Assembly: GCA_902630555.1 (NCBI GenBank) | Contig: CACOVB010000002.1 | Location: 1-47,500 of the forward strand | From: an uncultured SAR116 cluster alpha proteobacterium | GTDB taxonomy: Bacteria; Pseudomonadota; Alphaproteobacteria; Puniceispirillales; Marisalimonadaceae | Length of the DNA stretch: 47,500 nucleotides | Reading direction: 5' to 3' | In this document: one piece after another, positions 28,062-37,255 of the stretch | Layout of the letters: each line of letters begins with the position of its first letter | Position numbering within the stretch: position 1 is the stretch's first letter | Translations under genes and position numbers: made by a program | Notes under the pieces: generated by a model | What the model was told of the DNA's origin: nothing | Database searches by the model: none | Seen by the model: only the letters and a program-made list of their open reading frames with translations

Positions 28062-28992
28062 TAAAAATAAAATTAATGAAGTAATAGAGAACTTTGTTTC
28101 TACAAAAGTTTTAGATAAAGGAATAACAAGTAATACAATTATAGCTTACAAAAAAGATTTAAATCTGTTTACTAATTGGTGTCTAAATAATAAAATTAGT
28201 TTGATTGAAGTTCAAAAAAAAGACATAAATCTTTACATCCATTTTTTAAAAGAACAAAATTTAAATAGTTCCTCTATTAATAGAAAACTATCTGTTATTA
28301 AAAGTTTTTATGATTATTTGAATCAAATAAATTTAATAAATTTCAATGAACTAAAAACAATAGTAACCCAGAAATTAGAAAAGAATTTACCAAAACTTTT
28401 ATCGGAAAAAGAGATTTTATTTCTTATAGATAAATCAAAAGAAATGTATGTTAAAAATCCTATTAAAAATATATCATATTTACGAATTCAGGTAATTTTA
28501 GAGATTTTATATTCAACTGGTCTTCGCATTAGTGAATTGTTAAATATTAAAATTTACCAAGTGGCAAACATAAAAGACAAATTGTATATAAACGGTAAGG
28601 GTAATAAACAGAGATTAGTAATATTTAATAAAAATGCTTTAGATTTACTAAAAAATTGGATTAGCATAATGATTAAAAATAATAAAAATAAAAACTCTTA
28701 TCTTTTTGAAAATATTCACAACATAAAAGTTATTTCACGACAACAAATATATAAAGACCTCAAAAAGTTAGCACTTAAAACAAATACTGACGTAGAAAAA
28801 CTTTCCCCTCATTCGATAAGACATTCTTTCGCTAGTCACATGTTAAACAGAGGTGCTGATCTAAGAAGTATTCAAAAACTTTTGGGGCATTCTGACATAT
28901 CGACTACAGAAATTTATACACAAGTTAGACAAAATAGACTAAAAGGTTTAGTTAATAACATACATCCACTAAGCAATATATTAAAGAGATAG
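28051..28992 (+). CDS. xerD: Tyrosine recombinase XerD
   Basis: A 313-residue site-specific recombinase of the kind that, with XerC, resolves chromosome dimers at dif. The N-terminal SAM-like domain ([34 protein letters not shown]) is followed by the catalytic domain with Arg in [13 protein letters not shown], Lys in GKGNKQR, His-x-x-Arg in [13 protein letters not shown], His in [12 protein letters not shown] and the nucleophile Tyr in EIYTQV. I choose ATG 28051; the frame is open upstream to 27991 but that would overlap the exported protein by 71 bases. It could be XerC; the position ahead of accA favours XerD. Nothing suggests a mobile element. Confidence 0.88.
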   Translation: MNFDKNKINEVIENFVSTKVLDKGITSNTIIAYKKDLNLFTNWCLNNKISLIEVQKKDINLYIHFLKEQNLNSSSINRKLSVIKSFYDYLNQINLINFNELKTIVTQKLEKNLPKLLSEKEILFLIDKSKEMYVKNPIKNISYLRIQVILEILYSTGLRISELLNIKIYQVANIKDKLYINGKGNKQRLVIFNKNALDLLKNWISIMIKNNKNKNSYLFENIHNIKVISRQQIYKDLKKLALKTNTDVEKLSPHSIRHSFASHMLNRGADLRSIQKLLGHSDISTTEIYTQVRQNRLKGLVNNIHPLSNILKR

Positions 28993-29004
28993 AGGGTAAA
29001 ATAA

Positions 29005-29949
29005 ATGATTAAACATTTTTTAACATTTGAAAAAAATATAGCTGACCTTGAAGGTAAAATAGAAGATTTAAAGCATATTTCATCAAACTCTGATTTAAAT
29101 ATTGCTGAAGAAATTGGTAAATTACAAAATAAAGTAGCAGATGAATTAACGGATACTTATTCTAATTTAAATCCTTGGCAAAAAGTTCAAGTAGCAAGAC
29201 ATCCTGACAGACCACAGTTTCAAGATGTTATTGAGCACTTAATTGATGGTTATTTGAGTTTAGGAGGAGATCGATTATTTGGTAATGATAATGCTCTTAC
29301 AGGGGGGGTAGGCTATTTTAGAGGAAAAAAAGTATTATTGGTTGGTATTGATAAAGGTAAGAATACTAACGATAGAATTTTAAGAAACTTTGGCATGGCT
29401 AGACCCGAAGGCTATAGGAAAGCTATTAGATTAATGGAATTAGCTAATAGATTTAATTTACCTATACTTTCTTTTATTGATACAGCAGGTGCATATCCAG
29501 GTAAAGGAGCTGAGGAAAGGGGACAAGCTCAAGCTATTGCATCATGTGTTGATGCATGTTTAAAGTTAAGTACACCAATGATTTCTACAATTCTAGGTGA
29601 AGGTGGCTCTGGAGGAGCTATTGCATTAACTTCTGGAAATGTAATTCTAATGTTTGAACATTCAATTTTTTCGGTAATTTCTCCTGAAGGTTGTGCGTCT
29701 ATTTTGTGGAGAGATGCAAGTAAAGCTAACGAGGCTGCAAAAGCTTTAAAATTAACTGCTAATGATATGAAAAAACTTAACATTATTGATGAAATTATTC
29801 AAGAGCCTTTAGGAGGGGCTCATAGAGATTATAAAAAATCTCTAACACTTTTAGGAGATTCTATAGAGTTACAACTTAATGAATTACTTAAACTTGATCC
29901 ACAAGAATTGAAAATAATAAAACAAAATAAATATCTAAAAATCACATAG
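29005..29949 (+). CDS. accA: Acetyl-CoA carboxylase, carboxyltransferase alpha subunit
   Basis: The 314-residue alpha subunit of the carboxyltransferase that, with AccD, passes carboxyl from biotin-AccB to acetyl-CoA to give malonyl-CoA for fatty acid synthesis. Conserved segments are RHPDRPQF, GDRLFGNDNALTGGVGYF, GMARPEGYRKAIRLMELA, DTAGAYPGKGAEERGQ and the oxyanion-hole GEGGSGGAIAL. The ATG has a clear Shine-Dalgarno (GAGGG, 28993-28997 region) and lies 12 bases after xerD. The next gene is convergent, 15 bases away. Confidence 0.97.
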   Translation: MIKHFLTFEKNIADLEGKIEDLKHISSNSDLNIAEEIGKLQNKVADELTDTYSNLNPWQKVQVARHPDRPQFQDVIEHLIDGYLSLGGDRLFGNDNALTGGVGYFRGKKVLLVGIDKGKNTNDRILRNFGMARPEGYRKAIRLMELANRFNLPILSFIDTAGAYPGKGAEERGQAQAIASCVDACLKLSTPMISTILGEGGSGGAIALTSGNVILMFEHSIFSVISPEGCASILWRDASKANEAAKALKLTANDMKKLNIIDEIIQEPLGGAHRDYKKSLTLLGDSIELQLNELLKLDPQELKIIKQNKYLKIT

Positions 29950-29964
29950 TTTATATCAAATCAT

Positions 29965-30798
29965 TTAGTCTATTTTATATTTCTTGTTTACAAATAGTGA
30001 AGGTATTTTTGATCTAGCTATTTCTATCTGACGTTTGTCAATATTAGTTATTATAATATTCTTTTCCGTTTTTGCATCTTTAAGTATTTTTCCCCATGGT
30101 GAAACTATTAAAGAGTGACCATAAGATTTTCTTTTATTAAAATAATGACCATATTGGGCAGGAGCAACTATATAGCATCCTGTTTCAATTGCACGTGCTT
30201 TTAATAGACTATGCCAGTGATCTTTCCCAGTAATGTGCATAAAAACTGATGGAACTGTAATTAAGTCTGCTCCGTTTAGTGCAAGATCTCTAAATAAATG
30301 TGGAAACCTTAGATCATAGCAAATGGTCATACCTATTTTGTAGTATTTTCCATTAACTTTTAATTTAGCGATTTTTGCACATTGACCACTTTCATAAGTT
30401 TTTGACTCTTGATAGGATTGTTGTTTTGATATTTTAACATCATACATATGAATTTTATCATATTTGCAAATCACTTTACCTTTTCTATTAATTAAAAAAG
30501 ATCTATTGTATAACTTTTTTGTTAACATTTTGTATTCAAGGGTTTGTAAAGATCCAATTAAAATATTTACATCTAAATTTTTTGCAATTTCTTTTATCAT
30601 TTTAAGAGAAAAACTATTTCTTTCAAAGCTTGCATTCATCATGGTATCAGATTTGTTAATATTTAAAAAAGTTGCACATTCAGGAAGTGTTATAAGATCA
30701 ACTTTTTTTTTGGCTGCACTATTAATTAAAGGTATTAATTTTTTTAAAGTTTTTTTTTCCTCTTCATAAGATTTGTATTGTATACAAGCTACTCTCAT
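29965..30798 (-). CDS. Carbon-nitrogen hydrolase, probable deaminated-glutathione amidase (Nit1-like)
   Basis: A 277-residue nitrilase-superfamily amidase with the Glu-Lys-Cys triad: LPECATF (Glu near 41), KYDKIHMYDV (Lys) and MTICYDLRFPHLFRDLA (Cys near 159). The pattern ESKTYESGQ...GMTICYDLRFP and GDRALETGCY-type (here KARAIETGCYIVAPAQYGHY) fits the Nit1/YafV-related branch that hydrolyses deaminated glutathione, a metabolite-repair reaction. In other Alphaproteobacteria this gene sits with grxC, DUF1178 and ubiG; here it is about 5 kb from the last two. Exact substrate is inferred. Confidence 0.85.
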   Translation of the reverse strand: MRVACIQYKSYEEEKKTLKKLIPLINSAAKKKVDLITLPECATFLNINKSDTMMNASFERNSFSLKMIKEIAKNLDVNILIGSLQTLEYKMLTKKLYNRSFLINRKGKVICKYDKIHMYDVKISKQQSYQESKTYESGQCAKIAKLKVNGKYYKIGMTICYDLRFPHLFRDLALNGADLITVPSVFMHITGKDHWHSLLKARAIETGCYIVAPAQYGHYFNKRKSYGHSLIVSPWGKILKDAKTEKNIIITNIDKRQIEIARSKIPSLFVNKKYKID

Positions 30799-30879
30799 AA
30801 AATTATTTCATAAATCATTTAATAATCTAATTAATTATATGTATGCTATTTATAAATTAACTTATATTAATGAAATTTT

Positions 30880-31683
30880 TTGCGAAATAATATATTTAAA
30901 ATTGACTACCAAATAAAAACTCTTAAACGAGCCAGAATATCCTCTGACATTGTTAATCATAATTTTTTAATTAAATTAAGCGAAAACCAAATTTTAAATA
31001 AAATAAATAATTTTGCTTCAACAGTTGAAGTTTTAGTAGAACTTGGTTCAAATAGTAATATAGGCGAAATGTATAGCAAAAGTAACAATTGTCTTTTTAT
31101 TTCAACAGACAATTCAATAGATTTCTTAAAACAAAATAGCTCCTCAAAAAATAACATTGTTATTGATAAAAATACATTGCCTTTTAGACAAGAAACAGTT
31201 TCAGGTGTAATTTCTTGCTTATATGTGGATAGTATAATTGACTCTGAAAACTTATTTTCAAATATTTACAAAATTTTAAAAAAAAACGGATTTTTAATAT
31301 TTTCGATTTTTGGCACAAAAACAATGGAAAATGTTAAAGAATGTTTCATAAAGATTGAAGAAAAAAAATATAGTGGTATATCACCTCGCTTTAATCCATT
31401 ATTTGATTTAGATTTAATTGGAAATGATCTAAAAAAAATAGGGTTTAAAAATGTCATTGTAGAAACTGAAATTATTAAAGTTAAATATAATAGTCTTTTT
31501 AAGTTAATGCGTGATCTTCGTGGCATGGGTATGACAAATAACCATTTAAATAGATCAAAATTTTTTACACCAAAAAGTTTGTTTGATGAAGTGAATGAAT
31601 TTTTAATAAAAGATAATAAAAATAATGAGTTTTTAGTTCCTTTTGAAATACTTACTTTAACTGCCTGGAAAGATAATTTATAA
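30880..31683 (+). CDS. NDUFAF5-like methyltransferase-fold protein
   Basis: A 267-residue protein with a Rossmann methyltransferase fold. The motif LMRDLRGMGMTNNHL matches the RDLRGMGETN hallmark of the NDUFAF5/BioC-like group; human NDUFAF5 hydroxylates an arginine of a complex I subunit. The post-I strand LPFRQETVSGVISCLYVD and NIYKILKKNGFLIFSIFG fit the fold. The SAM-binding motif I is degenerate (VELGSNSN rather than GxGxG). No ATG precedes the fold, so the start is taken as TTG 30880. It ends in a 6-base overlap with convergent mutT. It could support complex I maturation; this is inferred. Confidence 0.8.
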   Translation: MRNNIFKIDYQIKTLKRARISSDIVNHNFLIKLSENQILNKINNFASTVEVLVELGSNSNIGEMYSKSNNCLFISTDNSIDFLKQNSSSKNNIVIDKNTLPFRQETVSGVISCLYVDSIIDSENLFSNIYKILKKNGFLIFSIFGTKTMENVKECFIKIEEKKYSGISPRFNPLFDLDLIGNDLKKIGFKNVIVETEIIKVKYNSLFKLMRDLRGMGMTNNHLNRSKFFTPKSLFDEVNEFLIKDNKNNEFLVPFEILTLTAWKDNL

Positions 31684-32094
31684 GAGTAGATCTTGAAGAC
31701 TTGTAACCAAGAACTTATTTGCTGGTGGCATATTATACTTGTTTAAATTATTGGCTTTAACCCATTTCAATTCGGCATGGACATTACAAATTGGATCTAA
31801 GTTCCACTTTCGGCTTATAAAGAGTAAAATGATAATGTTAAAATTTTCATTGTTATAAGTTGAAAAAGCCAGAGGGGCAATACAATTCTTACTAAGATCA
31901 ATATTTATTTCTTCTTTTGCCTCTCTAATTAAAGCTTGTTCTACAGTCTCATTTTTTTTAACTTTTCCTCCAGGGAATTCCCATAAGTTTTCGAATTTTT
32001 TTCCAACAGGTCTTTTGCCAATAAGTATTCTATTTTTGTCATCAATTAAAGCAATCGTTGAAACTAGTTGATTTTTAACTTCTATAATCTGCAT
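31678..32094 (-). CDS. mutT: MutT-type Nudix hydrolase
   Basis: A 138-residue Nudix protein with a full box (GX5EX7REUXEEXGU-like): GGKVKKNETVEQAL followed by IREAKEEINID. IGKRPVGKKFENLWEFPGG and the C-terminal AELKWVKANNL fit MutT enzymes, which remove 8-oxo-dGTP from the nucleotide pool and reduce A:T to C:G errors. The start overlaps the end of argJ by 20 bases, so they are probably co-translated; argJ-mutT next to secA is usual in Alphaproteobacteria. A different nucleotide substrate cannot be excluded. Confidence 0.88.
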   Translation of the reverse strand: MQIIEVKNQLVSTIALIDDKNRILIGKRPVGKKFENLWEFPGGKVKKNETVEQALIREAKEEINIDLSKNCIAPLAFSTYNNENFNIIILLFISRKWNLDPICNVHAELKWVKANNLNKYNMPPANKFLVTSLQDLLL

Positions 32095-33289
32095 TAATAC
32101 GAATATATTGTTCTGTTAAATCACAAGTGTAGACAGTCCATTTATGGTTACCCATACCTATATCAATTGAAATATTAATTTCCTTATTTTTTAAATATTC
32201 GCTTAGATTTTTTTCTGAATATTTTGAATATCTCATCCCATTTTTTGTAACCAAATATTTACCAAATTTTATTTTTATTTTATTTTGATCTATTGGTTCA
32301 TAAGATTTACCAATTGCCATTATTATTCTACCCCAGTTAGCATCTTCTCCTGCGATAGCTGTTTTAACCAAGGGAGAATTAGCAATAGAAAAAGCAATGT
32401 TTTTGGCTGAAGAGATAGATTTTGCATTTTCTACTCTTATTTCTATAATTTTTTTTGCACCCTCTCCATCAATAACAATCTGTTTTGCCAAATCTAGCAT
32501 AATATTTGAAATACATTTTTTAAAACTATTCAGGTGTTTATCATGAAAGTTATTTATTTTTTTATTTTTCGATTGATTTGTAGATATTAATAAACATGTA
32601 TCGCTTGTTGATGTATCACTATCAACTGTAATGGAATTGAAGGTTTTATCATTTTCATCAGTTAAAATTTTTTGAAGTACTTTTGAACTTATATTCAAAT
32701 CGGTAAACATGTATGCTAACATCGTGCCCATATTAGGTGCAATCATTCCAGATCCTTTGGCAATTCCAATAACGTTAACTTCAAAATTTTTATATTTAAC
32801 TTTAGAAATTGCATATTTAGGAAAAGTATCAGTAGTCATTATTGATTTGGCAGCTTCTTCAATAGAGTTTACAAAAACTGGATTTTTATTGTTAATGCAA
32901 GATGTTATTTTTGATGGATTTAATTCTTCACCAATTACTCCCGTTGAGCTTGAAAAAACTTCATTTTCATCACAATTATAAAGGTTAGAAAGAAATTTTG
33001 TAATTTTTTTAACTGTTTTTGTGCCTTTCATTCCAGTAAAAGCATTTGCATTTCCTGAGTTAACAACTAAACATCTAATAGACCTATTTTTTAAATGAAC
33101 TTTATTTTTGCAATCGATTACAGCAGCACTTGGTGTTTTAGATTTCGTAAATACTCCTGAAATTGACGAAAATTTTGGTAAAGTTACTAATAATAAGTCG
33201 GTTTTATTTTTTTTTATACCTGATTTAAATACTTTAAAATCAAGTCCATCAATATCGTTTTTTTTAATTGGATCTTTATTTTTTGACAT
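32075..33289 (-). CDS. argJ: Bifunctional glutamate N-acetyltransferase / ornithine acetyltransferase
   Basis: ArgJ moves the acetyl group from N-acetylornithine to glutamate and so recycles it in arginine synthesis; bifunctional members also use acetyl-CoA. The 404-residue precursor cleaves itself before a Thr in the motif KGSGMIAPNMGTMLAYMFTD (Thr near residue 190) to give alpha and beta chains. Other motifs are VVNSGNANAFTG, SSTGVIGEEL and AGEDANWGRIIMAIGKS. The ATG is at 33287-33289 with no clear ribosome site. With argH it supplies two arginine steps in this window. Confidence 0.96.
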   Translation of the reverse strand: MSKNKDPIKKNDIDGLDFKVFKSGIKKNKTDLLLVTLPKFSSISGVFTKSKTPSAAVIDCKNKVHLKNRSIRCLVVNSGNANAFTGMKGTKTVKKITKFLSNLYNCDENEVFSSSTGVIGEELNPSKITSCINNKNPVFVNSIEEAAKSIMTTDTFPKYAISKVKYKNFEVNVIGIAKGSGMIAPNMGTMLAYMFTDLNISSKVLQKILTDENDKTFNSITVDSDTSTSDTCLLISTNQSKNKKINNFHDKHLNSFKKCISNIMLDLAKQIVIDGEGAKKIIEIRVENAKSISSAKNIAFSIANSPLVKTAIAGEDANWGRIIMAIGKSYEPIDQNKIKIKFGKYLVTKNGMRYSKYSEKNLSEYLKNKEINISIDIGMGNHKWTVYTCDLTEQYIRINADYRS

Positions 33290-33381
33290 TTTATGGATAA
33301 AGATTTGTTTATATATAGAATTTCATTTTAAAAATACCATTTAAATGTAATAAGTAAATAGAATTATAATAGAGGATAATT

Positions 33382-35973
33382 ATGTTTTCTAAAATTGGGA
33401 AAGTAATTTTTGGATCTTCAAATGATAGACAACTTAATAAATTAAGACCTACCATAAATAAGATCAATGATCTGGAAAAAGAAATTTCCAAGCTTGATAA
33501 GAATAAATTAATAGAAAAAACTAAACTTTTTAAAAATAGAATTAGTAATGGTGAAGATTTAGACTCTATTCTTCCTGAAGCTTTTGCAGTTGTGAGAGAA
33601 GCTTCTAAGAGAACGCTTAAACAAAGACATTTTGATGTACAATTGGTTGGGGGTGTTGTTCTTCATCAAGGTAAAATTGCAGAAATGAAAACGGGAGAGG
33701 GAAAAACATTAGTATCAACCCTTCCAAGTTATTTGAACTCTTTGACAAAAAAAGGAGTCCATATTGTTACAGTAAATGATTATCTTGCTAAAAGAGATTC
33801 TGAATGGATGGGAGAAATTTATAAATATTTAGAAGTTTCTGTAGGTTGTATAACTAATGAGAAAGATGATTCAGAAAGAAAATCAGCATACGATTGTGAT
33901 ATTACATATGGAACAAATAATGAGTTTGGCTTTGATTATTTAAGAGATAATATGAAATTTGGTATAATTGATATGGTTCAAAGACCATTTAATTTTGCTA
34001 TAATCGATGAAGTTGATTCAATACTGATTGACGAAGCAAGGACGCCATTAATTATATCAGGACAAGCAGAAGATTCTTCAGTTTTGTATAATAAAATTGA
34101 TAAAATCATACCTCAATTATCAAAAAATGATTATGAATTGGATGAAAAGCAAAGAACTTGTAATTTAACTGAAAATGGAATTTTAAGTATTGAAAAATTG
34201 CTGATTGATAATAATTTGATAGAAAATGGATCATTATATGATGTAAATAATGTAAATCTCCTGCATCATATAAATCAAGCTTTAAAAGCCCATACTTTAT
34301 TTAAAAAAAATACTCATTATATGGTAAAAAATAATTCTGTTGTAATTATTGACGAATTTACAGGCAGAGCTATGGAAGGTAGAAGATTTGGGGATGGGCA
34401 ACATCAAGCAATTGAGGCTAAAGAAAACGTATTTGTTCAGCCAGAAAATCAAACATTAGCTAGTATTACATTTCAAAATTATTTTAGAATGTATCCAAAA
34501 TTGTCAGGAATGACAGGCACTGCTTTAACCGAAGAAGGCGAGTTTTCAGAAATTTATAGTCTAGATGTAATTGAGATACCAACAAATGAAAAAGTTGAAC
34601 GCATTGACGAAGATGATGAAATTTACAAGACAAACGAAGAAAGAGATGAAGCTGTAATTAAATTAATTCAAAATTCTTCTGAAAACAATCAACCTGTTTT
34701 AGTTGGTACAGTATCTATAAGTAAATCTGAACAAATTTCAAAATTATTAAAAGATAAAGGTATAAAACATGAGGTATTGAATGCAAAATTTCATGAGCAA
34801 GAAGCAAAAATTATTGGTTATGCTGGTATGCCTGGTGCGGTAACTATTGCAACAAACATGGCTGGAAGGGGAACAGATATTCAATTAGGAGGAAACTTTG
34901 AAATCAGAAAACAACTAGAAATACCTTCTGAAATTTCTGATGATGATAAAAAAGTTATTGATTTACAAAATGATATATCAACAAAAAAAAATATCGCGCT
35001 AGACTCTGGTGGGTTGTTTGTTATTGGAACTGAAAGACATGAAAGTAGGCGAATTGATAATCAATTAAGAGGAAGAACCGGAAGACAAGGAGATATAGGG
35101 AAGTCTAAATTTTTATTATCACTGCAAGATGACTTGATGAGAATTTTTGGTTCTGAAAAATTAGAAAACATGCTGAATAAGCTAGGTCTTGAGAAAGGTG
35201 AGGCTATAATTCATCCATGGATAAATAAAGCAGTAGAAAAAGCTCAGGGAAAAGTTGAAGCTCATAATTTTGAAATTAGAAAACAATTGCTTAAGTATGA
35301 CGATGTTATGAATGACCAAAGAAAAGTTATATTTGAGCAGAGAAAAGAAATAATGAGTTCTGATGACATTAATTTAATGATAAAAGACATGAGGCTAGAA
35401 GTTATACAAAAAATAGTATCCGATTGTATTCCTGAAAACAGTTATTATTCCGAATGGAATCATGAAAAATTAAAAAATGAAGTTGAAACTAATTTGAATA
35501 TAGATATACCTGCAAAAGATTGGGTTAATGAAGATGGCATAGTAGAAAAAGAAATAATTGAAAGAATTGAAAAAGATGCATCTCATTTTATGGCTCAAAA
35601 AGTATCTAAAATTGGAAATAATGTTTTTAGAGAAGCTGAAAAAAGTATTTTGTTACAAGTGTTAGACCAATGCTGGAAAGATCACCTTTTATACTTAGAC
35701 CAACTTAGACAATCTATTGGTTTAAGAGCATATGGTCAAAAAGACCCATTAAATGAATATAAAAAAGAAGCTTTTCAACTTTTTGAGATGATGTTATCAA
35801 AAATAAGTTTTATGATTACATCAATTTTAGCTAAAGTTGTAATTGGGGAAGAAAATACATCTGATAAATCTCAATCACATAAAGCAAAAGATAATTTTGG
35901 AAAGATTTCAAGAAATCAACAATGTCCTTGTGGATCAGGAAAGAAATTTAAACATTGCTGTGGAAAGTTATAA
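33382..35973 (+). CDS. secA: Preprotein translocase ATPase SecA
   Basis: The 863-residue motor that drives unfolded preproteins through SecYEG. Walker A is [15 protein letters not shown], the DEAD motif appears as [36 protein letters not shown] marks NBD2, and [12 protein letters not shown] follows. The preprotein cross-linking domain lies between about 225 and 370. The C-terminal zinc motif [13 protein letters not shown] ends the protein, which binds SecB or ribosomes. AGAGGA ahead of the ATG gives a good ribosome site. Length is normal for the alphaproteobacterial form. Confidence 0.98.
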   Translation: MFSKIGKVIFGSSNDRQLNKLRPTINKINDLEKEISKLDKNKLIEKTKLFKNRISNGEDLDSILPEAFAVVREASKRTLKQRHFDVQLVGGVVLHQGKIAEMKTGEGKTLVSTLPSYLNSLTKKGVHIVTVNDYLAKRDSEWMGEIYKYLEVSVGCITNEKDDSERKSAYDCDITYGTNNEFGFDYLRDNMKFGIIDMVQRPFNFAIIDEVDSILIDEARTPLIISGQAEDSSVLYNKIDKIIPQLSKNDYELDEKQRTCNLTENGILSIEKLLIDNNLIENGSLYDVNNVNLLHHINQALKAHTLFKKNTHYMVKNNSVVIIDEFTGRAMEGRRFGDGQHQAIEAKENVFVQPENQTLASITFQNYFRMYPKLSGMTGTALTEEGEFSEIYSLDVIEIPTNEKVERIDEDDEIYKTNEERDEAVIKLIQNSSENNQPVLVGTVSISKSEQISKLLKDKGIKHEVLNAKFHEQEAKIIGYAGMPGAVTIATNMAGRGTDIQLGGNFEIRKQLEIPSEISDDDKKVIDLQNDISTKKNIALDSGGLFVIGTERHESRRIDNQLRGRTGRQGDIGKSKFLLSLQDDLMRIFGSEKLENMLNKLGLEKGEAIIHPWINKAVEKAQGKVEAHNFEIRKQLLKYDDVMNDQRKVIFEQRKEIMSSDDINLMIKDMRLEVIQKIVSDCIPENSYYSEWNHEKLKNEVETNLNIDIPAKDWVNEDGIVEKEIIERIEKDASHFMAQKVSKIGNNVFREAEKSILLQVLDQCWKDHLLYLDQLRQSIGLRAYGQKDPLNEYKKEAFQLFEMMLSKISFMITSILAKVVIGEENTSDKSQSHKAKDNFGKISRNQQCPCGSGKKFKHCCGKL

Positions 35974-35985
35974 CCAAATATATAT

Positions 35986-36453
35986 ATGATTAAATACAGT
36001 CTTAAATGTGTTCAGGAAAATTGTAAGAAAAATGAACCTTTTGATGGTTGGTTCCAAAACAGTGCGTCTTTTGAAAAACAAATTGACGCTGGTTATGTTT
36101 CCTGTCCTTACTGTGGAGGTTTAAATATAAAAAAAAACTTAATGTCACCTGCAGTAAAAAGTACTAAGAAAAAAAAATCCAAAATTATTTCAAAAAATGT
36201 CAAACATAATGAATTGAATCAAAATACAAACAAACAAATTGACATGATGGTAGTATTAAGAAATCTAAAAAATGAAATTAAAAAAAATGCTGAGTTTGTT
36301 GGGAAAAATTTTACAAAAGAGGCAAAAGCTATTCACGAAGGAAAATCAAAAGAAAGAGCCATTTATGGGCAAGCAGACGCTAAAGACTTAGAAGAATTAA
36401 AAAGTAAAAATATTGATTTTATCAATGTTCCTTGGGTACAGGACGATAACTAA
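35986..36453 (+). CDS. DUF1178 family protein
   Basis: A 155-residue protein of a family almost confined to Alpha- and Betaproteobacteria. The N-terminal zinc-ribbon-like part reads MIKYSLKCVQENC, FDGWFQNSASFEKQ and VSCPYCGG; the C-terminal segment is ERAIYGQADAKDLEEL and ends with VPWV. Function unknown; four cysteines suggest a bound metal. It starts 12 bases after secA and may be co-transcribed. The stop interlocks with that of ubiG. In other Alphaproteobacteria it usually neighbours the nitrilase-family gene and ubiG. Confidence 0.92.
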   Translation: MIKYSLKCVQENCKKNEPFDGWFQNSASFEKQIDAGYVSCPYCGGLNIKKNLMSPAVKSTKKKKSKIISKNVKHNELNQNTNKQIDMMVVLRNLKNEIKKNAEFVGKNFTKEAKAIHEGKSKERAIYGQADAKDLEELKSKNIDFINVPWVQDDN

Positions 36454-37214
36454 ACAACTTTAATACCTGAGATTCCATAATTAACATTTAAAAAATTTGT
36501 AAATTTGAAATCTTTTATAATTGGTTTTAACTCACTGGAGATTCCAATAATTGGTTTAAACCCAACAATTTCGTCAAGGTAAATTTTTTGTTTTTTCGCT
36601 TCATCTATAAGGGTCTTCGGACTTACAAATTTTTCAAAATCGTGAATTCCTTTTGGAAGAAGTTTTAAAATATTTTCTGCCATGAATTTAGCAAATAATA
36701 GACTTATGGCGGTTTTATTAATTGTAGTCAAAATTAAGATACCTTTATTTTTTAACAGTTTTGATACTTCCTCAAAGAATAAACTTCTATTATCCAAATG
36801 TTCAACCACTTCTGAAGCAATAATTAGATCAAATTTTTTTGAAGAATTGTTTTTAATAAATAACGAAACATCAGTATTTATGTAATTGATATTTAAGCCA
36901 GAGTTAAATGCATGAATTTTAGCAATTTCAATTGAATTTTTAGTAATATCTATGCCGGTAACTGATGCTCCTAGACGAGCTATTCTTTCTGATAATAATC
37001 CACCACCACATCCTATATCTAGGCATTCAAGTTTATCTAAACTATATTTTCTATCTTGTTTTTTATATTTTGAAACTATTCTATTAATATATTGAATCCT
37101 AATATCGGTAAATTTATGTAAAGATTGAAATTTACCATTTTCATCCCACCATTCATTAGATAATTCTTTGAAAGGATCTTTTTTATTATTTAAAGTTGAT
37201 GAATTCATAAACAT
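36450..37214 (-). CDS. ubiG: Ubiquinone biosynthesis O-methyltransferase
   Basis: A SAM-dependent methyltransferase of 254 residues that performs both O-methylations in ubiquinone synthesis. WWDENGKFQSLHKF and RIQYINRIV near the N-terminus and LDIGCGGGLLSERIARLG (motif I) are UbiG hallmarks; IASEVVEHLDN and ILTTINKT follow. The start is ATG 37214; a second Met two codons on is possible, and neither has a clear ribosome site. It is divergent from lysC across 41 bases. Ubiquinone links it to PyrD, ETF-QO and respiration. Confidence 0.95.
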   Translation of the reverse strand: MFMNSSTLNNKKDPFKELSNEWWDENGKFQSLHKFTDIRIQYINRIVSKYKKQDRKYSLDKLECLDIGCGGGLLSERIARLGASVTGIDITKNSIEIAKIHAFNSGLNINYINTDVSLFIKNNSSKKFDLIIASEVVEHLDNRSLFFEEVSKLLKNKGILILTTINKTAISLLFAKFMAENILKLLPKGIHDFEKFVSPKTLIDEAKKQKIYLDEIVGFKPIIGISSELKPIIKDFKFTNFLNVNYGISGIKVV

Positions 37215-37255
37215 TTGTTACACGATTTTATAAAAATAAGCAAAAGAGGATTTAA

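Noticed and set aside
28051-28992. XerD as the integrase of a mobile element or prophage
   Set aside because: Neighbours are housekeeping genes, codon use is unchanged, and no tRNA, direct repeats or phage genes flank it. It fits the chromosomal dimer-resolution enzyme.
33365-33370. TATAAT as the secA -10 box
   Set aside because: A start seven bases downstream would fall inside the Shine-Dalgarno AGAGGA, and no -35 hexamer is recognisable at 16-18 bases upstream.
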